Positions 54,520 through 63,469 of a stretch of 64,000 bases of DNA are shown piece after piece. Numbering within the stretch: the stretch's first letter is position 1; each line of letters starts with the position of its first letter. Under the pieces are notes generated by a model. It made no database searches. It was given only the letters and a program-made list of their open reading frames with translations, and was not told the origin of the DNA. The DNA lies in assembly GCF_030863805.1 (NCBI RefSeq), contig NZ_CP132957.1:3720001-3784000 (forward strand), written 5' to 3'. The stretch comes from Kineothrix sp. MB12-C1 (lineage in GTDB: Bacteria; Bacillota; Clostridia; Lachnospirales; Lachnospiraceae). The position numbers and the translations under genes were made by a program.

Positions 54520-54528
54520 TTCCACAAT
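54520..54528. repeat. Left target-site duplication TTCCACAAT
   Basis: Nine bases identical to 56200-56208, immediately outside the ISLre2 element. Confidence 0.85.
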
Positions 54529-56199
54529 GCTAGGGTAAAGTTTTTGTAGGATATTAATTGAATAAAAAGAGAACGCCTCTTTGTGTTATGATTTTAACGA
54601 CTAAGAAAAAATCGGACACAAAGGAAGGTGCTCTCTATGATTAAAAGTATACAACAGTTTGAAGAAAATGGGGCAAAAAATTTAACAGGAGTTCTGGAAA
54701 AGTTTTTGAAAGATCCTCAACAACAAGCAGAGTTTATCTATGGAATTACAGATAGTGTAGTACAGTTAGGACTGGACATGATTGCGGAGACTTTTGAAAG
54801 TATGGATGAAGAACTGAGAAACAGCGGATACAGAAGGAGAAACTGGGTCATAAGCAGACGAGATGAAACATCCCTGATTACCAGCCTTGGAACTGTGAGA
54901 TATTGCAAGACACTGTTTAAGAACAAGAAGACTGGAGCCTGTGAATATCTGCTAGATCGGATCATGGGATTAGAAAGCCATGTAAGGATGACAGAAGATG
55001 CACAGGCGCAGATGCTTGAGGAAGCGGTCGACAGTAGCTATCGCAAAGGAGGAATCAGAGCCAGTCTTTCCGAAAAAGTCAGCAAACAGACAGTAAAAAA
55101 TAAGATACATGATCTGAAATTTCATACAAAACCAGAAAAAATAGAGAATAAAAAACAGGTTTCCTATCTTTATATTGATGCAGATGAAGATCATGTGTCA
55201 TTGCAGTATCTCGAGAAAAAGGGAGATATCACGAAACCTCGAAGCAACACCAGTATGCCTAAAATAGCCTATGTATATGAAGGTGCGGAATCAGAAGCGC
55301 CTAAAAGCGAAAGGTTTAAGCTGATCAATCCGAAGTACTTTGGGGGCATATATGAGGGAAGCAAAGGAGTAGAACAGTTCTGGCGAGAGATTTATGAGTA
55401 TATCAGCGCCACCTATGACATGGATGCCATAAAACAGATTTATATTAATGGAGATGGTGCAGCCTGGATAAAAAGCGGACGTAAATTTATAGCCGGATCA
55501 ACCTTCGTACTGGATAAATTCCATATGCAGAAATATATCACAGCAGCAACTTCGCATTTAATGGATTCGTCAGAGGATGCAAGAAGTGAACTGTATGGTG
55601 CCATACACAAGAGAGCGAAATGGATGGCATCCGAGACCTTTGAAAAAATCCTGAATATAACAGAAAACGAAGCACAAAGGAAAAAGGTAGAAAGTAGTAT
55701 GGCTTATATCCTAGGGCATTGGGATGGGATCATGCAGGGTTTGAGAAATAAAGAAACACAAGTGGGATGCAGTGCAGAAGGACATGTGAGCCATATCTAC
55801 GCAGACAGGATGAGTTCCAGACCATTAGGGTGGAGTAAGCATGGAGTTCACCAAATGGCAAAGCTAAGGATTTATAAAGCAAACAAAGGAAATATGTTGG
55901 AGTTGGTGAGAATGCAAAAGCAGGAGTTGCCCATAGCAGTGGGTACAGAAGAAAGAATCTATTTAAGCAGCGAGATGTTTCGATTGGAAAGCAAGCGACT
56001 GACAGAGGAACAACGCTATGTAGAAAGGATAACTCATAGCATTCCCTTTCCAGAAGTGAAAAAGATAGCTTATTTTAAAAACCACATTTGGGGATTGTAA
56101 AAAGAATAGAAAGTAGGTATATTGTGAAAAGAGGTTAAATCTAAAACACATCAAGGGGATTCTCTACCCAATTAAATCCTACAGTAAATTTACGCTATC
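54529..56199 (+). mobile_element. Complete ISLre2-family insertion sequence, 1671 bp
   Basis: The left end GCTAGGGTAAAGTTTTTGTA and the reverse complement of the right end, GATAGCGTAAATTTACTGTA, form imperfect inverted repeats that continue into GGAT and TTAATTG. The element holds one full transposase gene and is flanked by a perfect 9-bp duplication. Intact ends and ORF suggest a recent insertion. It landed in the intergenic region before the CDP-alcohol phosphatidyltransferase. Confidence 0.88.
54637..56100 (+). CDS. ISLre2 family transposase (UPF0236)
   Basis: A 487-residue transposase. RRRNWVISRRDETSLITSLG and VSYLYIDADEDHVSLQYLE (carrying the first catalytic Asp), then IYINGDGAAWIKSGRKFI (second Asp) match the ISLre2 group. 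The C-terminal half has CSAEGHVSHIYADRMSSRPL. GAAGGTG precedes the ATG at 54637. The frame is intact. Confidence 0.93.
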   Translation: MIKSIQQFEENGAKNLTGVLEKFLKDPQQQAEFIYGITDSVVQLGLDMIAETFESMDEELRNSGYRRRNWVISRRDETSLITSLGTVRYCKTLFKNKKTGACEYLLDRIMGLESHVRMTEDAQAQMLEEAVDSSYRKGGIRASLSEKVSKQTVKNKIHDLKFHTKPEKIENKKQVSYLYIDADEDHVSLQYLEKKGDITKPRSNTSMPKIAYVYEGAESEAPKSERFKLINPKYFGGIYEGSKGVEQFWREIYEYISATYDMDAIKQIYINGDGAAWIKSGRKFIAGSTFVLDKFHMQKYITAATSHLMDSSEDARSELYGAIHKRAKWMASETFEKILNITENEAQRKKVESSMAYILGHWDGIMQGLRNKETQVGCSAEGHVSHIYADRMSSRPLGWSKHGVHQMAKLRIYKANKGNMLELVRMQKQELPIAVGTEERIYLSSEMFRLESKRLTEEQRYVERITHSIPFPEVKKIAYFKNHIWGL

Positions 56200-56208
56200 T
56201 TCCACAAT
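56200..56208. repeat. Right target-site duplication TTCCACAAT
   Basis: Nine bases identical to 54520-54528, directly after the right inverted repeat of the ISLre2 element. Confidence 0.85.
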
Positions 56209-56297
56209 ATCTTATTATATATAAAGTGATATGATATAATTGAATCTGGAAGTTGTTAGATAATGAATACGAGCAATAATAAATGGAGGTGAGAATT

Positions 56298-56828
56298 ATT
56301 AAAAACGTTCCCAATGGTATTACCGTTATTAGGATATTTGCGTCGATCAGTATGTTGTTTATAAAACCATTTTCATCTCTGTTCTTTTTCTTTTATATCA
56401 TATGCGGGATTAGTGACGTTTTAGATGGATACATCGCAAGGAAAATGAATATTTGCAGTAAATTCGGGCAAATACTGGATAGTCTTGCTGATTTGCTATT
56501 TATTGGTGTGGTATTATTAATTTGTATACCGGTTATAAATCTTCCGTTTCAGATTATTTGCTGGGTGGCGGCTATCGCTATAGTACGATTGTTTTCAATA
56601 ATTCTTGGTTTTGTAAGATACAGACAGCTTGCTTTTTTACATACTTATACTAATAAAATGACAGGAATGATCCTGTTTTTCTTTCCTTTTCTCTTTTTTA
56701 TTCTTGGAAAAGAGGCAGCAGCAATTATTATTTGTTCTATAGCCAGTATTTCAGCAATTGAGGAGTTGCTCATTAATTTAACTTCTAAAATGTTACATAG
56801 GGACATTGTTTCTATTTTTAGTAAATGA
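56298..56828 (+). CDS. CDP-alcohol phosphatidyltransferase (PgsA/PssA family)
   Basis: About 176 residues with five or six membrane helices. The signature D-G-x2-A-R-x8-G-x3-D-x3-D is present in SDVLDGYIARKMNICSKFGQ then ILDSLAD. It makes a phospholipid head-group from CDP-diacylglycerol and an alcohol at the membrane. The Shine-Dalgarno GGAGGTGAG (56285-56293) starts inside the ATG at 56283; family N-termini begin at KNVPNGITVIR, so initiation at the ATT at 56298 is likely. The fallback is ATG 56283. Confidence 0.85.
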   Translation: MKNVPNGITVIRIFASISMLFIKPFSSLFFFFYIICGISDVLDGYIARKMNICSKFGQILDSLADLLFIGVVLLICIPVINLPFQIICWVAAIAIVRLFSIILGFVRYRQLAFLHTYTNKMTGMILFFFPFLFFILGKEAAAIIICSIASISAIEELLINLTSKMLHRDIVSIFSK

Positions 56829-56875
56829 TTATACTTTACAATTACACTAATTCTAATTTGAAGGAGGATATTTAC

Positions 56876-57829
56876 ATGAAAGTTGTAGTTATCGGCGGTT
56901 GCGGACATATAGGTTCCTATTTGGTTCCAAGGTTAATTAAGGCAGGATATGAGGTTACGAATATTACGAGAGGTCAAAGCCGTCCTTATGTTCAGGATAG
57001 AGCTTGGGACAAGGTTGAGCAAGTAATTTTAGATAGGGGAAAGGAGAAAGACTTTGCCCAAAAGGTTGCAGGAATGGATGCAGATATTGTCGTTGATTTG
57101 ATTAATTTCCACATCGAAGATACAAAAGAAATGGTGGAAGTTCTAAAGGGTACAAGGCTGTCTCATTATTTGTTTTGCTCGACCATATGGACTCATGGCA
57201 GAGCGGAGGTATTATCTGCCGCCCCGAATTGTTTGAAAGCGCCATTGGATGATTACGGTCTTAATAAATATCAAAGTGAATTGTACTTAAAGGAACAATA
57301 TCGCACCAATGGCTTTCCTGCGACAATTATTATGCCGGGCCAGATTTCAGGACCGGGATGGATTATTATTAATCCATATGGCAATGTGAATACGCATGTG
57401 TTCGAGAAGATTGCAAAAGGTGAGAAAATTTATCTGCCTAACTTCGGAGTGGAAACCCTACATCATGTTCATGCTGCAGATGTCGCTCAAATGTTCTTTA
57501 AAGCTATCACTCATAGGAATCAGGCATTAGGAGAGAGTTTCCATGCGGTTGCTGAGGATTCGCTCACTTTATATGGATATGCCAATGTAATATATGAATT
57601 CTTCGGTCAAGAACCACAGATTGATTTTCTGTCATGGGAAAAATGGTGTGATTACATCGGTAATAAAGAGGAAGCTGAAACTACCTATTATCATATTGCC
57701 AGAAGTGGGCATTATAGCATCGAAAATGCTAAAAGGTTGATTGATTACCAGCCGCAATACTCTACACGGGAAACGGTTGAAATCAGTATTCAAAGTTATA
57801 TTGATAGAGGAATTATTACGAAAGAATAA
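56876..57829 (+). CDS. NAD-dependent epimerase/dehydratase (extended SDR)
   Basis: A 317-residue Rossmann-fold protein. MKVVVIGGCGHIGSYLVPRL is the NAD loop, FCSTIWTHGRAE and YGLNKYQSE carry the Ser and the Tyr-x3-Lys-type pair (Y-G-L-N-K). It likely acts on a sugar nucleotide or small aldehyde. AAGGAGG precedes the ATG. It follows the lipid synthase gene by 47 bases. Confidence 0.88.
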   Translation: MKVVVIGGCGHIGSYLVPRLIKAGYEVTNITRGQSRPYVQDRAWDKVEQVILDRGKEKDFAQKVAGMDADIVVDLINFHIEDTKEMVEVLKGTRLSHYLFCSTIWTHGRAEVLSAAPNCLKAPLDDYGLNKYQSELYLKEQYRTNGFPATIIMPGQISGPGWIIINPYGNVNTHVFEKIAKGEKIYLPNFGVETLHHVHAADVAQMFFKAITHRNQALGESFHAVAEDSLTLYGYANVIYEFFGQEPQIDFLSWEKWCDYIGNKEEAETTYYHIARSGHYSIENAKRLIDYQPQYSTRETVEISIQSYIDRGIITKE

Positions 57830-57965
57830 GCTTTAATACATGGACGATCAACCAAATTATTCGGGAAGTCTCTTATGAAGAGCGCTATCAATTTTATGTG
57901 AAATATCAAGAGAGTGAAGAGAAATAAAATATTTATATAACGATAAGTTTTAAGAGGATAGACGT

Positions 57966-58505
57966 ATGCAAAAATATATTGCACTATTACGAGGCATAAA
58001 TGTCGGTGGCAAAAATAAAATATCGATGCCTGAACTAAAAACATTATTTGAAGATAATGGGTATGAAGAGGTTGTTACCTATATCAATAGCGGAAATGTT
58101 ATTTTCTCCAGTTGTAATGGTGATGAGGAAGAAATTAGGAAAAGATGCGAATCAGCGATAGAGAATAAATTTAAGTTAAAGATAATCGTTACGATTATAT
58201 CGGCCGATGATTTATCTGCGGCGCTGTGCAATGCACCAAGTTGGTGGGATAAAGATGCTGAGTCAAAGCACAATGCAATTTTTGTGATACCGCCCGCTAC
58301 AGCAGCAGAGATAATGGAGCAGGTCGGAACTGCGAAACTTGAGTATGAACAAGTTAGTTGTTATGGACAAGTAATTTTTTGGTCTGCTCCCATTGAAACA
58401 TTTTCCAGAACAAGATGGGCGAAGATCGTGGGCAAGTCTGCATATAATAGTGTGACGATAAGAAATGCCAATACTGCCAAAAAGTTATTACAACTTTTGG
58501 AGTAA
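57966..58505 (+). CDS. DUF1697 domain protein
   Basis: A 179-residue protein with MQKYIALLRGINVGGKNKIS, the DUF1697 N-terminal hallmark, and VTYINSGNVIFSS. Function unknown. AAGAGG precedes the ATG. Just upstream, 57840-57930, a startless frame (TWTINQIIREVSYEERYQFY) may be a small remnant. Confidence 0.88.
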   Translation: MQKYIALLRGINVGGKNKISMPELKTLFEDNGYEEVVTYINSGNVIFSSCNGDEEEIRKRCESAIENKFKLKIIVTIISADDLSAALCNAPSWWDKDAESKHNAIFVIPPATAAEIMEQVGTAKLEYEQVSCYGQVIFWSAPIETFSRTRWAKIVGKSAYNSVTIRNANTAKKLLQLLE

Positions 58506-58661
58506 TGTGCTGGTTATTCTCCCTTAAAAAGGCTTTTTATGAAGTTGCAACTGCCGGTTGCGGAATTTCCAAGTGATATTGATAGTATGTAACCGGAGGT
58601 ACTGCTATTATTTTTTTGAGATCTCATTCAAATATCAATTAGAAAACAGGAGGAAATATCG

Positions 58662-59630
58662 ATGATTTTAGCAGATAAAATTCTATCGTTACGAAAGAAT
58701 AATGGATGGTCACAAGAAGAGTTAGCAGAAAAGATGAATGTATCAAGACAGTCCGTATCCAAATGGGAGAGTGCCGCTGCAATACCGGATATTAACCGAA
58801 TATTGGAGCTCGCTAAGCTTTTCGGGGTAACAACGGATTACTTATTAAAAGATGATCTTGAAATGACGGTGTATTCCGATACAGACGAAACAGAAGATCT
58901 TGTTCGAGTGTCGTTATCTGAGATGAATGATTTTTTAAACAATAAGGCTATCTATGGAAGATGGGTTGCAAGAGGGGTTATGTTGTGCATTCTGTCTCCG
59001 ATTTTATTAATATTGTTACCCGGATTATCCCAAGCAGGTATTGCTTTAACTGAAAATGCGGCATACGGTATAGGCATTGCGATGTTGTTATTTATGATTT
59101 CCGCTGCTGTCGCAATATTTATTATAAGCGGCACTAAAATAGAACACTTCAAATATTTGGAAAATGATGACTTTGAACTGGAATACGGATTGATAGGTAT
59201 TATAAAGGAAAAGCAGGCAGCATTTGGAGCGACCTATATTAGAAATATAACGATTGGAGTCATCCTTTGCATTTTGAGCACTCTTCCTCTGATTATTGCT
59301 GGTATATTTGATGCTTCGGGTATCTTCTTATTATTATTCACGGCACTATTGTTGATACTTGTCTCTGTGGGAGTGTACCTGATTATTGTCGTAGGGACGA
59401 TAAAAGGAAGCTATGACCAATTACTGCGCGAAGGTGAGTATGAACCGGAAGAGCAGGAGAAAGCAAAAAGAGTATCAAAAATCGCAGGGGTCTACTGGCC
59501 GATTGCTACAGCAATTTATTTGGGATGGAGTTTTTATACGAACAACTGGGGATTCACCTGGATCGTTTGGCCCGTTGCCGGTCTGGTTTTTGCCGGAATT
59601 TCTTCCTTGTTTCATGCACTTGAGCGATAA
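58662..59630 (+). CDS. XRE-family regulator with C-terminal membrane domain
   Basis: A 322-residue protein. The HTH (residues 1-65, [40 protein letters not shown]) is followed by a domain with about six membrane helices ([20 protein letters not shown] onward). Such membrane-tethered XRE proteins are common in Firmicutes; the signal is unknown. AGGAGG precedes the ATG. Confidence 0.9.
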   Translation: MILADKILSLRKNNGWSQEELAEKMNVSRQSVSKWESAAAIPDINRILELAKLFGVTTDYLLKDDLEMTVYSDTDETEDLVRVSLSEMNDFLNNKAIYGRWVARGVMLCILSPILLILLPGLSQAGIALTENAAYGIGIAMLLFMISAAVAIFIISGTKIEHFKYLENDDFELEYGLIGIIKEKQAAFGATYIRNITIGVILCILSTLPLIIAGIFDASGIFLLLFTALLLILVSVGVYLIIVVGTIKGSYDQLLREGEYEPEEQEKAKRVSKIAGVYWPIATAIYLGWSFYTNNWGFTWIVWPVAGLVFAGISSLFHALER

Positions 59631-59655
59631 CTTAATATGTAAAATATTACTTTCG

Positions 59656-59698
59656 AAAGACATGATTCTCCTGCCAAAGGAAGATTATGTCTTTTCTT
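59656..59698 (+). terminator. Terminator of the recurrent hairpin family
   Basis: AAAGACAT (59656-59663) pairs with ATGTCTTT (59687-59694), with TTCTCC/GGAAGA extension, followed by TCTTAT. It matches the hairpin at 39956. Confidence 0.8.
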
Positions 59699-59776
59699 AT
59701 AAATGATCTTTTGATAAGATAGATGTAAATAGTTTTTTACCATATAGGTCAGTTTTAATTAGAGGGGGATATTCGA

Positions 59777-60418
59777 GTGAATCGTAGCATCGGTATGATA
59801 AGTTCTTTTGTAAATGGCATCTCCGTCATTGGATTTGCTGTATGTATGATTTTAGGCTTTGATTTCGGAAGTTTTATTGCATGTATGTTTATTGCATTTA
59901 GTTTTGTCCCGATGATAAGCGCATTTTGTAATAAATGCGATTCGGATAGAATTGTGGCAGGATATTCAGCGATTGCGTTTTCTTGCATATATGCGGTTAT
60001 TATTCTTTTAGTTTATTTCGCACAAGTAACGGCCGTCAGGTTAGATGATTTAAATGGGCAGGCGGCACAAATCATTGATTATAAGAAATTTGGCCTGTTT
60101 TTCAGTTATGACTTACTGGGATATGGAATTATGGCCTTGTCTACATTTTTTATCGGTTTAACTATTAAATCCAGAAATCGACGTGATAAATGGTTAAAAT
60201 GGCTTTTGATTATACACGGTGTATTTTTTATCAGTTGTTTAGTTATACCTATGCTTGGTTTGTTTTCAACAGATATGAACGGTGCTGATTGGATAGGGGT
60301 TCTTGTTTTAGAATTTTGGTGCGTATATTTTACTCCAATCAGTATTTTGTCATTTTTACATTTTAAAAATGTTGATAGATTCGGCAGGAGACAGTGGAGT
60401 TATGGTAAAATGGTTTAG
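59777..60418 (+). CDS. Integral membrane protein of unknown function
   Basis: A 213-residue protein with a GTG start, AGGGGG upstream, and about six predicted membrane helices (SSFVNGISVIGFAVCMILGF and later). One cysteine pair (CNKCDSD) lies in a loop after helix 2. I do not recognise the family. A startless remnant with membrane helices follows it at 60431. Confidence 0.75.
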   Translation: MNRSIGMISSFVNGISVIGFAVCMILGFDFGSFIACMFIAFSFVPMISAFCNKCDSDRIVAGYSAIAFSCIYAVIILLVYFAQVTAVRLDDLNGQAAQIIDYKKFGLFFSYDLLGYGIMALSTFFIGLTIKSRNRRDKWLKWLLIIHGVFFISCLVIPMLGLFSTDMNGADWIGVLVLEFWCVYFTPISILSFLHFKNVDRFGRRQWSYGKMV

Positions 60419-60430
60419 GCTGTGGGATAA

Positions 60431-60619
60431 TCAATATTTTGGATATTTTACTATAATGGCTTTCAAAGTTTGCCCTTAATACTTTGCTCTTTAGTCTCTT
60501 TACCGCCGATATATTATGCTTTTATCGGGTTGTGGCGGGGAAATTATGTTCTTGCAGTCCTCGGCGGTATGTTCTTTTTAGCACATATATCTAATGTATG
60601 GAACAACCTGAAGTTGTGA
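60431..60619 (+). pseudogene. Remnant of a membrane protein C-terminus
   Basis: A frame bounded upstream by a stop at 60428 and with no start reads FQSLPLILCSLVSLPPIYYA then FIGLWRGNYVLAVLGGMFFL, and ends at 60619. The sequence is clearly membrane-spanning. It may be the tail of a lost transporter or of a relative of the preceding gene. Confidence 0.6.
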
Positions 60620-60705
60620 GTTTATATATTTTCGTTACCGATTGTACCATTTTATATAGAAAAATATATGGTAGATAAACAGCATTTGTTAGGAGAATTA
60701 ATCGT

Positions 60706-61338
60706 ATGAAAATAGGAGTTATACAAGCGAGCACACAAAAAAGCAAAAATAAAATCATAGAAGATTGCCTTTGTCAAGCGATCTCTCAAGATTATGATCA
60801 AATAATAAATTTTGGAGTATATGACAATGCAAATGAAAATATGTCATATATCCAAATCGCATTATGCATTTCTCTTCTTTTAGAGAGTAATTCCATCGAT
60901 TTCATTATTACGGGATGTTCTTCCGGACAGGGTATGATGTTGGCTTGTAATAGCTTGCCGGGTGTGATTTGCGGATATGTAGAAAATATAACAGATGCAT
61001 ATTTATTTGGCAGAATTAATAATGGGAATGCGATTTCATATCCGCTTGGATTTAATTGGGGATGGGGTGCAGAATTAAATTTGAAAGAAACCTTAAGGGT
61101 GCTTTTTGATGAACCATTTGGAATTGGTTATCCGAAGGAACATGCTGACAGAAAAATAAAGGATACGGAACAACTGAAGAAAATAAATAAGATATGTAAA
61201 AAGGATTTAGCAGAAGTTTTGCCGATGCTTGATAAGGATATTGTTGAGTCAGTTTTAAATTATAATACAGTATATGACTATATTATGGAATATGGCACAA
61301 ATGAAGAATTGAAGAATGTTATGAGAAAACTTCGATAG
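60706..61338 (+). CDS. RpiB/LacA/LacB-family sugar-phosphate isomerase
   Basis: A 210-residue protein: MKIGVIQASTQKSKNKIIED and FIITGCSSGQGMMLACNSLP carry the family's cysteine (GCSSGQG) and the phosphate-binding loop. It would interconvert aldose and ketose phosphates such as ribose 5-phosphate. The N-terminal usual ASDH motif is replaced by ASTQ. No pentose operon is adjacent. Confidence 0.87.
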   Translation: MKIGVIQASTQKSKNKIIEDCLCQAISQDYDQIINFGVYDNANENMSYIQIALCISLLLESNSIDFIITGCSSGQGMMLACNSLPGVICGYVENITDAYLFGRINNGNAISYPLGFNWGWGAELNLKETLRVLFDEPFGIGYPKEHADRKIKDTEQLKKINKICKKDLAEVLPMLDKDIVESVLNYNTVYDYIMEYGTNEELKNVMRKLR

Positions 61339-61421
61339 CCCCTGAGATTCTGTGTAGATTGAAGTGATGGATGATTTATATAAATGGTATATATAAATAG
61401 GGATTTATAGAGGAGATATTT

Positions 61422-61949
61422 ATGGAAGCAAATATTACGATTGCGGAAACAGATAGATTGATTTTAAGAAGATATAAGAAAAATGATTTACACGATTTGT
61501 ATGAATATTTATCGAATTCTGAAGTCGTTAAATATGAACCATATAAGCCCATGAGTATGGAAGAAGTAGAGAGTAATCTTGAATGGAGAATTTCGACGGA
61601 AGAAATGATTGCAGTTGAATTAAAGAGCAATAATAAAATGATAGGAAATGTATATTTAGGGAAGAGGGATTTTGAATCACTTGAAATGGGATATGTATTC
61701 AATAAAGATTATTGGGGCAAAGGTTATGCGAGAGAAAGTTGTGCGAAGTTAATTGCATTAGCATTTTCTAATAGTATACATAGAATTTTTGCTCAATGCG
61801 ACCCGCAAAATTCTGATTCATGGACTTTGTTAGAGTCACTAGGATTTGAGAAAGAAGCACATTTAAAGAAAAATGTGTATTTTTGGAGGGATAATGAGAA
61901 TAACCCCATTTGGAAAGATACATACATATATGCAAAGTTGAATGTATAA
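61422..61949 (+). CDS. GNAT family N-acetyltransferase
   Basis: A 175-residue RimJ/RimL-type acetyltransferase: ETDRLILRRYKKNDLHDLYE, acetyl-CoA loop in NKDYWGKGYARESCAKLIAL and SWTLLESLGFEKEAHLKKNV. GAGGAG precedes the ATG. Confidence 0.9.
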   Translation: MEANITIAETDRLILRRYKKNDLHDLYEYLSNSEVVKYEPYKPMSMEEVESNLEWRISTEEMIAVELKSNNKMIGNVYLGKRDFESLEMGYVFNKDYWGKGYARESCAKLIALAFSNSIHRIFAQCDPQNSDSWTLLESLGFEKEAHLKKNVYFWRDNENNPIWKDTYIYAKLNV

Positions 61950-62031
61950 AGTTTGCGGCAACTTCCGAGTTGCTAATTTACCGTTAGGAATATAAATAAG
62001 AATTCAAATGTTTAGTGAAGGGAACGAGAAT

Positions 62032-62250
62032 ATGAATTGGGAACCGTGGACAGGATGTTATCAAATTAGTGATGGATGCACATATTGTTATTTTTATGGA
62101 CCGCATGCAAAACGCTGCGGTCAAAACACCATTCAGAAAACAGATAAATTTGATTGGCCTATAAGGACAAACACTAAGGGTGAATACAATATTAAAGGAA
62201 ATAAAATCCTTGCCACTTGTTTTGCTACTGATTGGGAGCATTGCACGTGA
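62032..62250 (+). pseudogene. DUF5131 protein, truncated after about 70 residues
   Basis: MNWEPWTGCYQISDGCTYCYFYGPH, split here as MNWEPWTGCYQISDGCTYCY, is the N-terminal cysteine motif of DUF5131 (phage Gp37/Gp68-like, possibly radical SAM-related). The family text ends at ATCFATD; WEHCT and a stop follow. Intact relatives are about 250 residues. The frame is lost at the junction with the next remnant. Confidence 0.72.
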
Positions 62251-62259
62251 ACCTGACAT

Positions 62260-62842
62260 AAGCATTTTAAACGGAAAGAAATTGATAAGTATAAAGATAT
62301 TGTTTTCAGTTATCCTGTACAATATAGTAATATACCTAAAATATTAAAAGATTTTATTGTGAATCATAAAACTACATGGAATGGTAAACGAGTTTTTGTT
62401 ATTGCAACAATGGGGCTGTTTAGTGGAGATGGGTCAGGTATATTGGCGCGGGAACTCAGAAGATATGATGCGACAATTATTGGTGGCTTGCATCTGAAGA
62501 TGCCGGATAGTATAGGTGATGAAAAGGTATTAAAGAGGTCTTTAGAGAACAATAAGAGACTTGTATCAGCAGATCGCAGGACTTTTTGGACAAAGACTGT
62601 ACTTTATAAATAAAACGAAGCAATATTCGAATAAGCTACATATAAATTCTGAAAAATGTATTGGCTGTAATAAATGTGTTGCTCTGTGCCCTATGAAAAA
62701 TATAGAATTAAAAAATAAAGTTGCTGTATCCGGAAATCGATGCACCCTGTGTTATCGCTGTGTGAATCATTGTCCGAAGCAAGCCATTACGTTATTAGGA
62801 AAGCGCGTGATCGAGCAAAGCAATATAGATAAGTATCTGTAA
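62260..62842 (+). pseudogene. EFR1-family flavodoxin-ferredoxin remnant, both N-terminally and internally deleted
   Basis: A flavodoxin-like part (DIVFSYPVQYSNIPKILKDF, FVIATMGLFSGDGSGILARE) ends near 62613. In another frame (62561-62842) comes IAGLFGQRLYFINKTKQYSN and a 2[4Fe-4S] ferredoxin domain, CIGCNKCVALCP and CTLCYRCVNHCP. The N-terminal FMN loop and the linker of about 30 residues are missing. The cluster motifs are intact but no longer in frame with the flavodoxin. Confidence 0.75.
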
Positions 62843-62935
62843 TATAATCCTAAATTTCTTCGCGGATTGGAAAGACAGATTATTTATATAATGACATATG
62901 ATAAATCATAAGTTGTGTAGCATGAAAGGCAAACG

Positions 62936-63457
62936 ATGAGGATTGAAAAAGGAAGTCTGAATGATATCAATGAATTGGAAAATCTATACGATGATTTAAA
63001 TGATTACCTGGAAATACATGTTAATTTTCCGGGGTGGAGAAAGGGTATATATCCTGTTAAAGAAACTGCTCTTAAAGGTATTGAAGAAGGTAATCTATTT
63101 GTGATTAAAAATGATGAACATATTATGGGGAGTGTAATTTTAAGACATAAGCCTGAGTTGGCATATTCTAAAGCCGATTGGAAAATAGATTTAGAAGATA
63201 AAGATATTTATGTCGTATATACATTTGCAATACATCCTCTTTATTTAAAGCGGGGAGTAGGGAAAGCATTGATGGATTTTATTATTCAATACAGTAAAGA
63301 TACGAAGATAAAAGCCATTCGTTTGGATGTATATGAAAAAAATATACCTGCGATTCATCTCTATAAAAAATGTGGGTTTCAATATATTGATACGGTAGAT
63401 CTGGGATATAGTGCATATGGATTGGATAAGTTCGAACTTTATCAAAAGATCTTATAG
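62936..63457 (+). CDS. GNAT family N-acetyltransferase
   Basis: A 173-residue GNAT. The acetyl-CoA loop is in FAIHPLYLKRGVGKALMDFI and the C-terminal block is NIPAIHLYKKCGFQYIDTVD. It seems intact. The ATG has only a weak upstream site. Confidence 0.88.
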   Translation: MRIEKGSLNDINELENLYDDLNDYLEIHVNFPGWRKGIYPVKETALKGIEEGNLFVIKNDEHIMGSVILRHKPELAYSKADWKIDLEDKDIYVVYTFAIHPLYLKRGVGKALMDFIIQYSKDTKIKAIRLDVYEKNIPAIHLYKKCGFQYIDTVDLGYSAYGLDKFELYQKIL

Positions 63458-63469
63458 GTTGGAGGGAAA

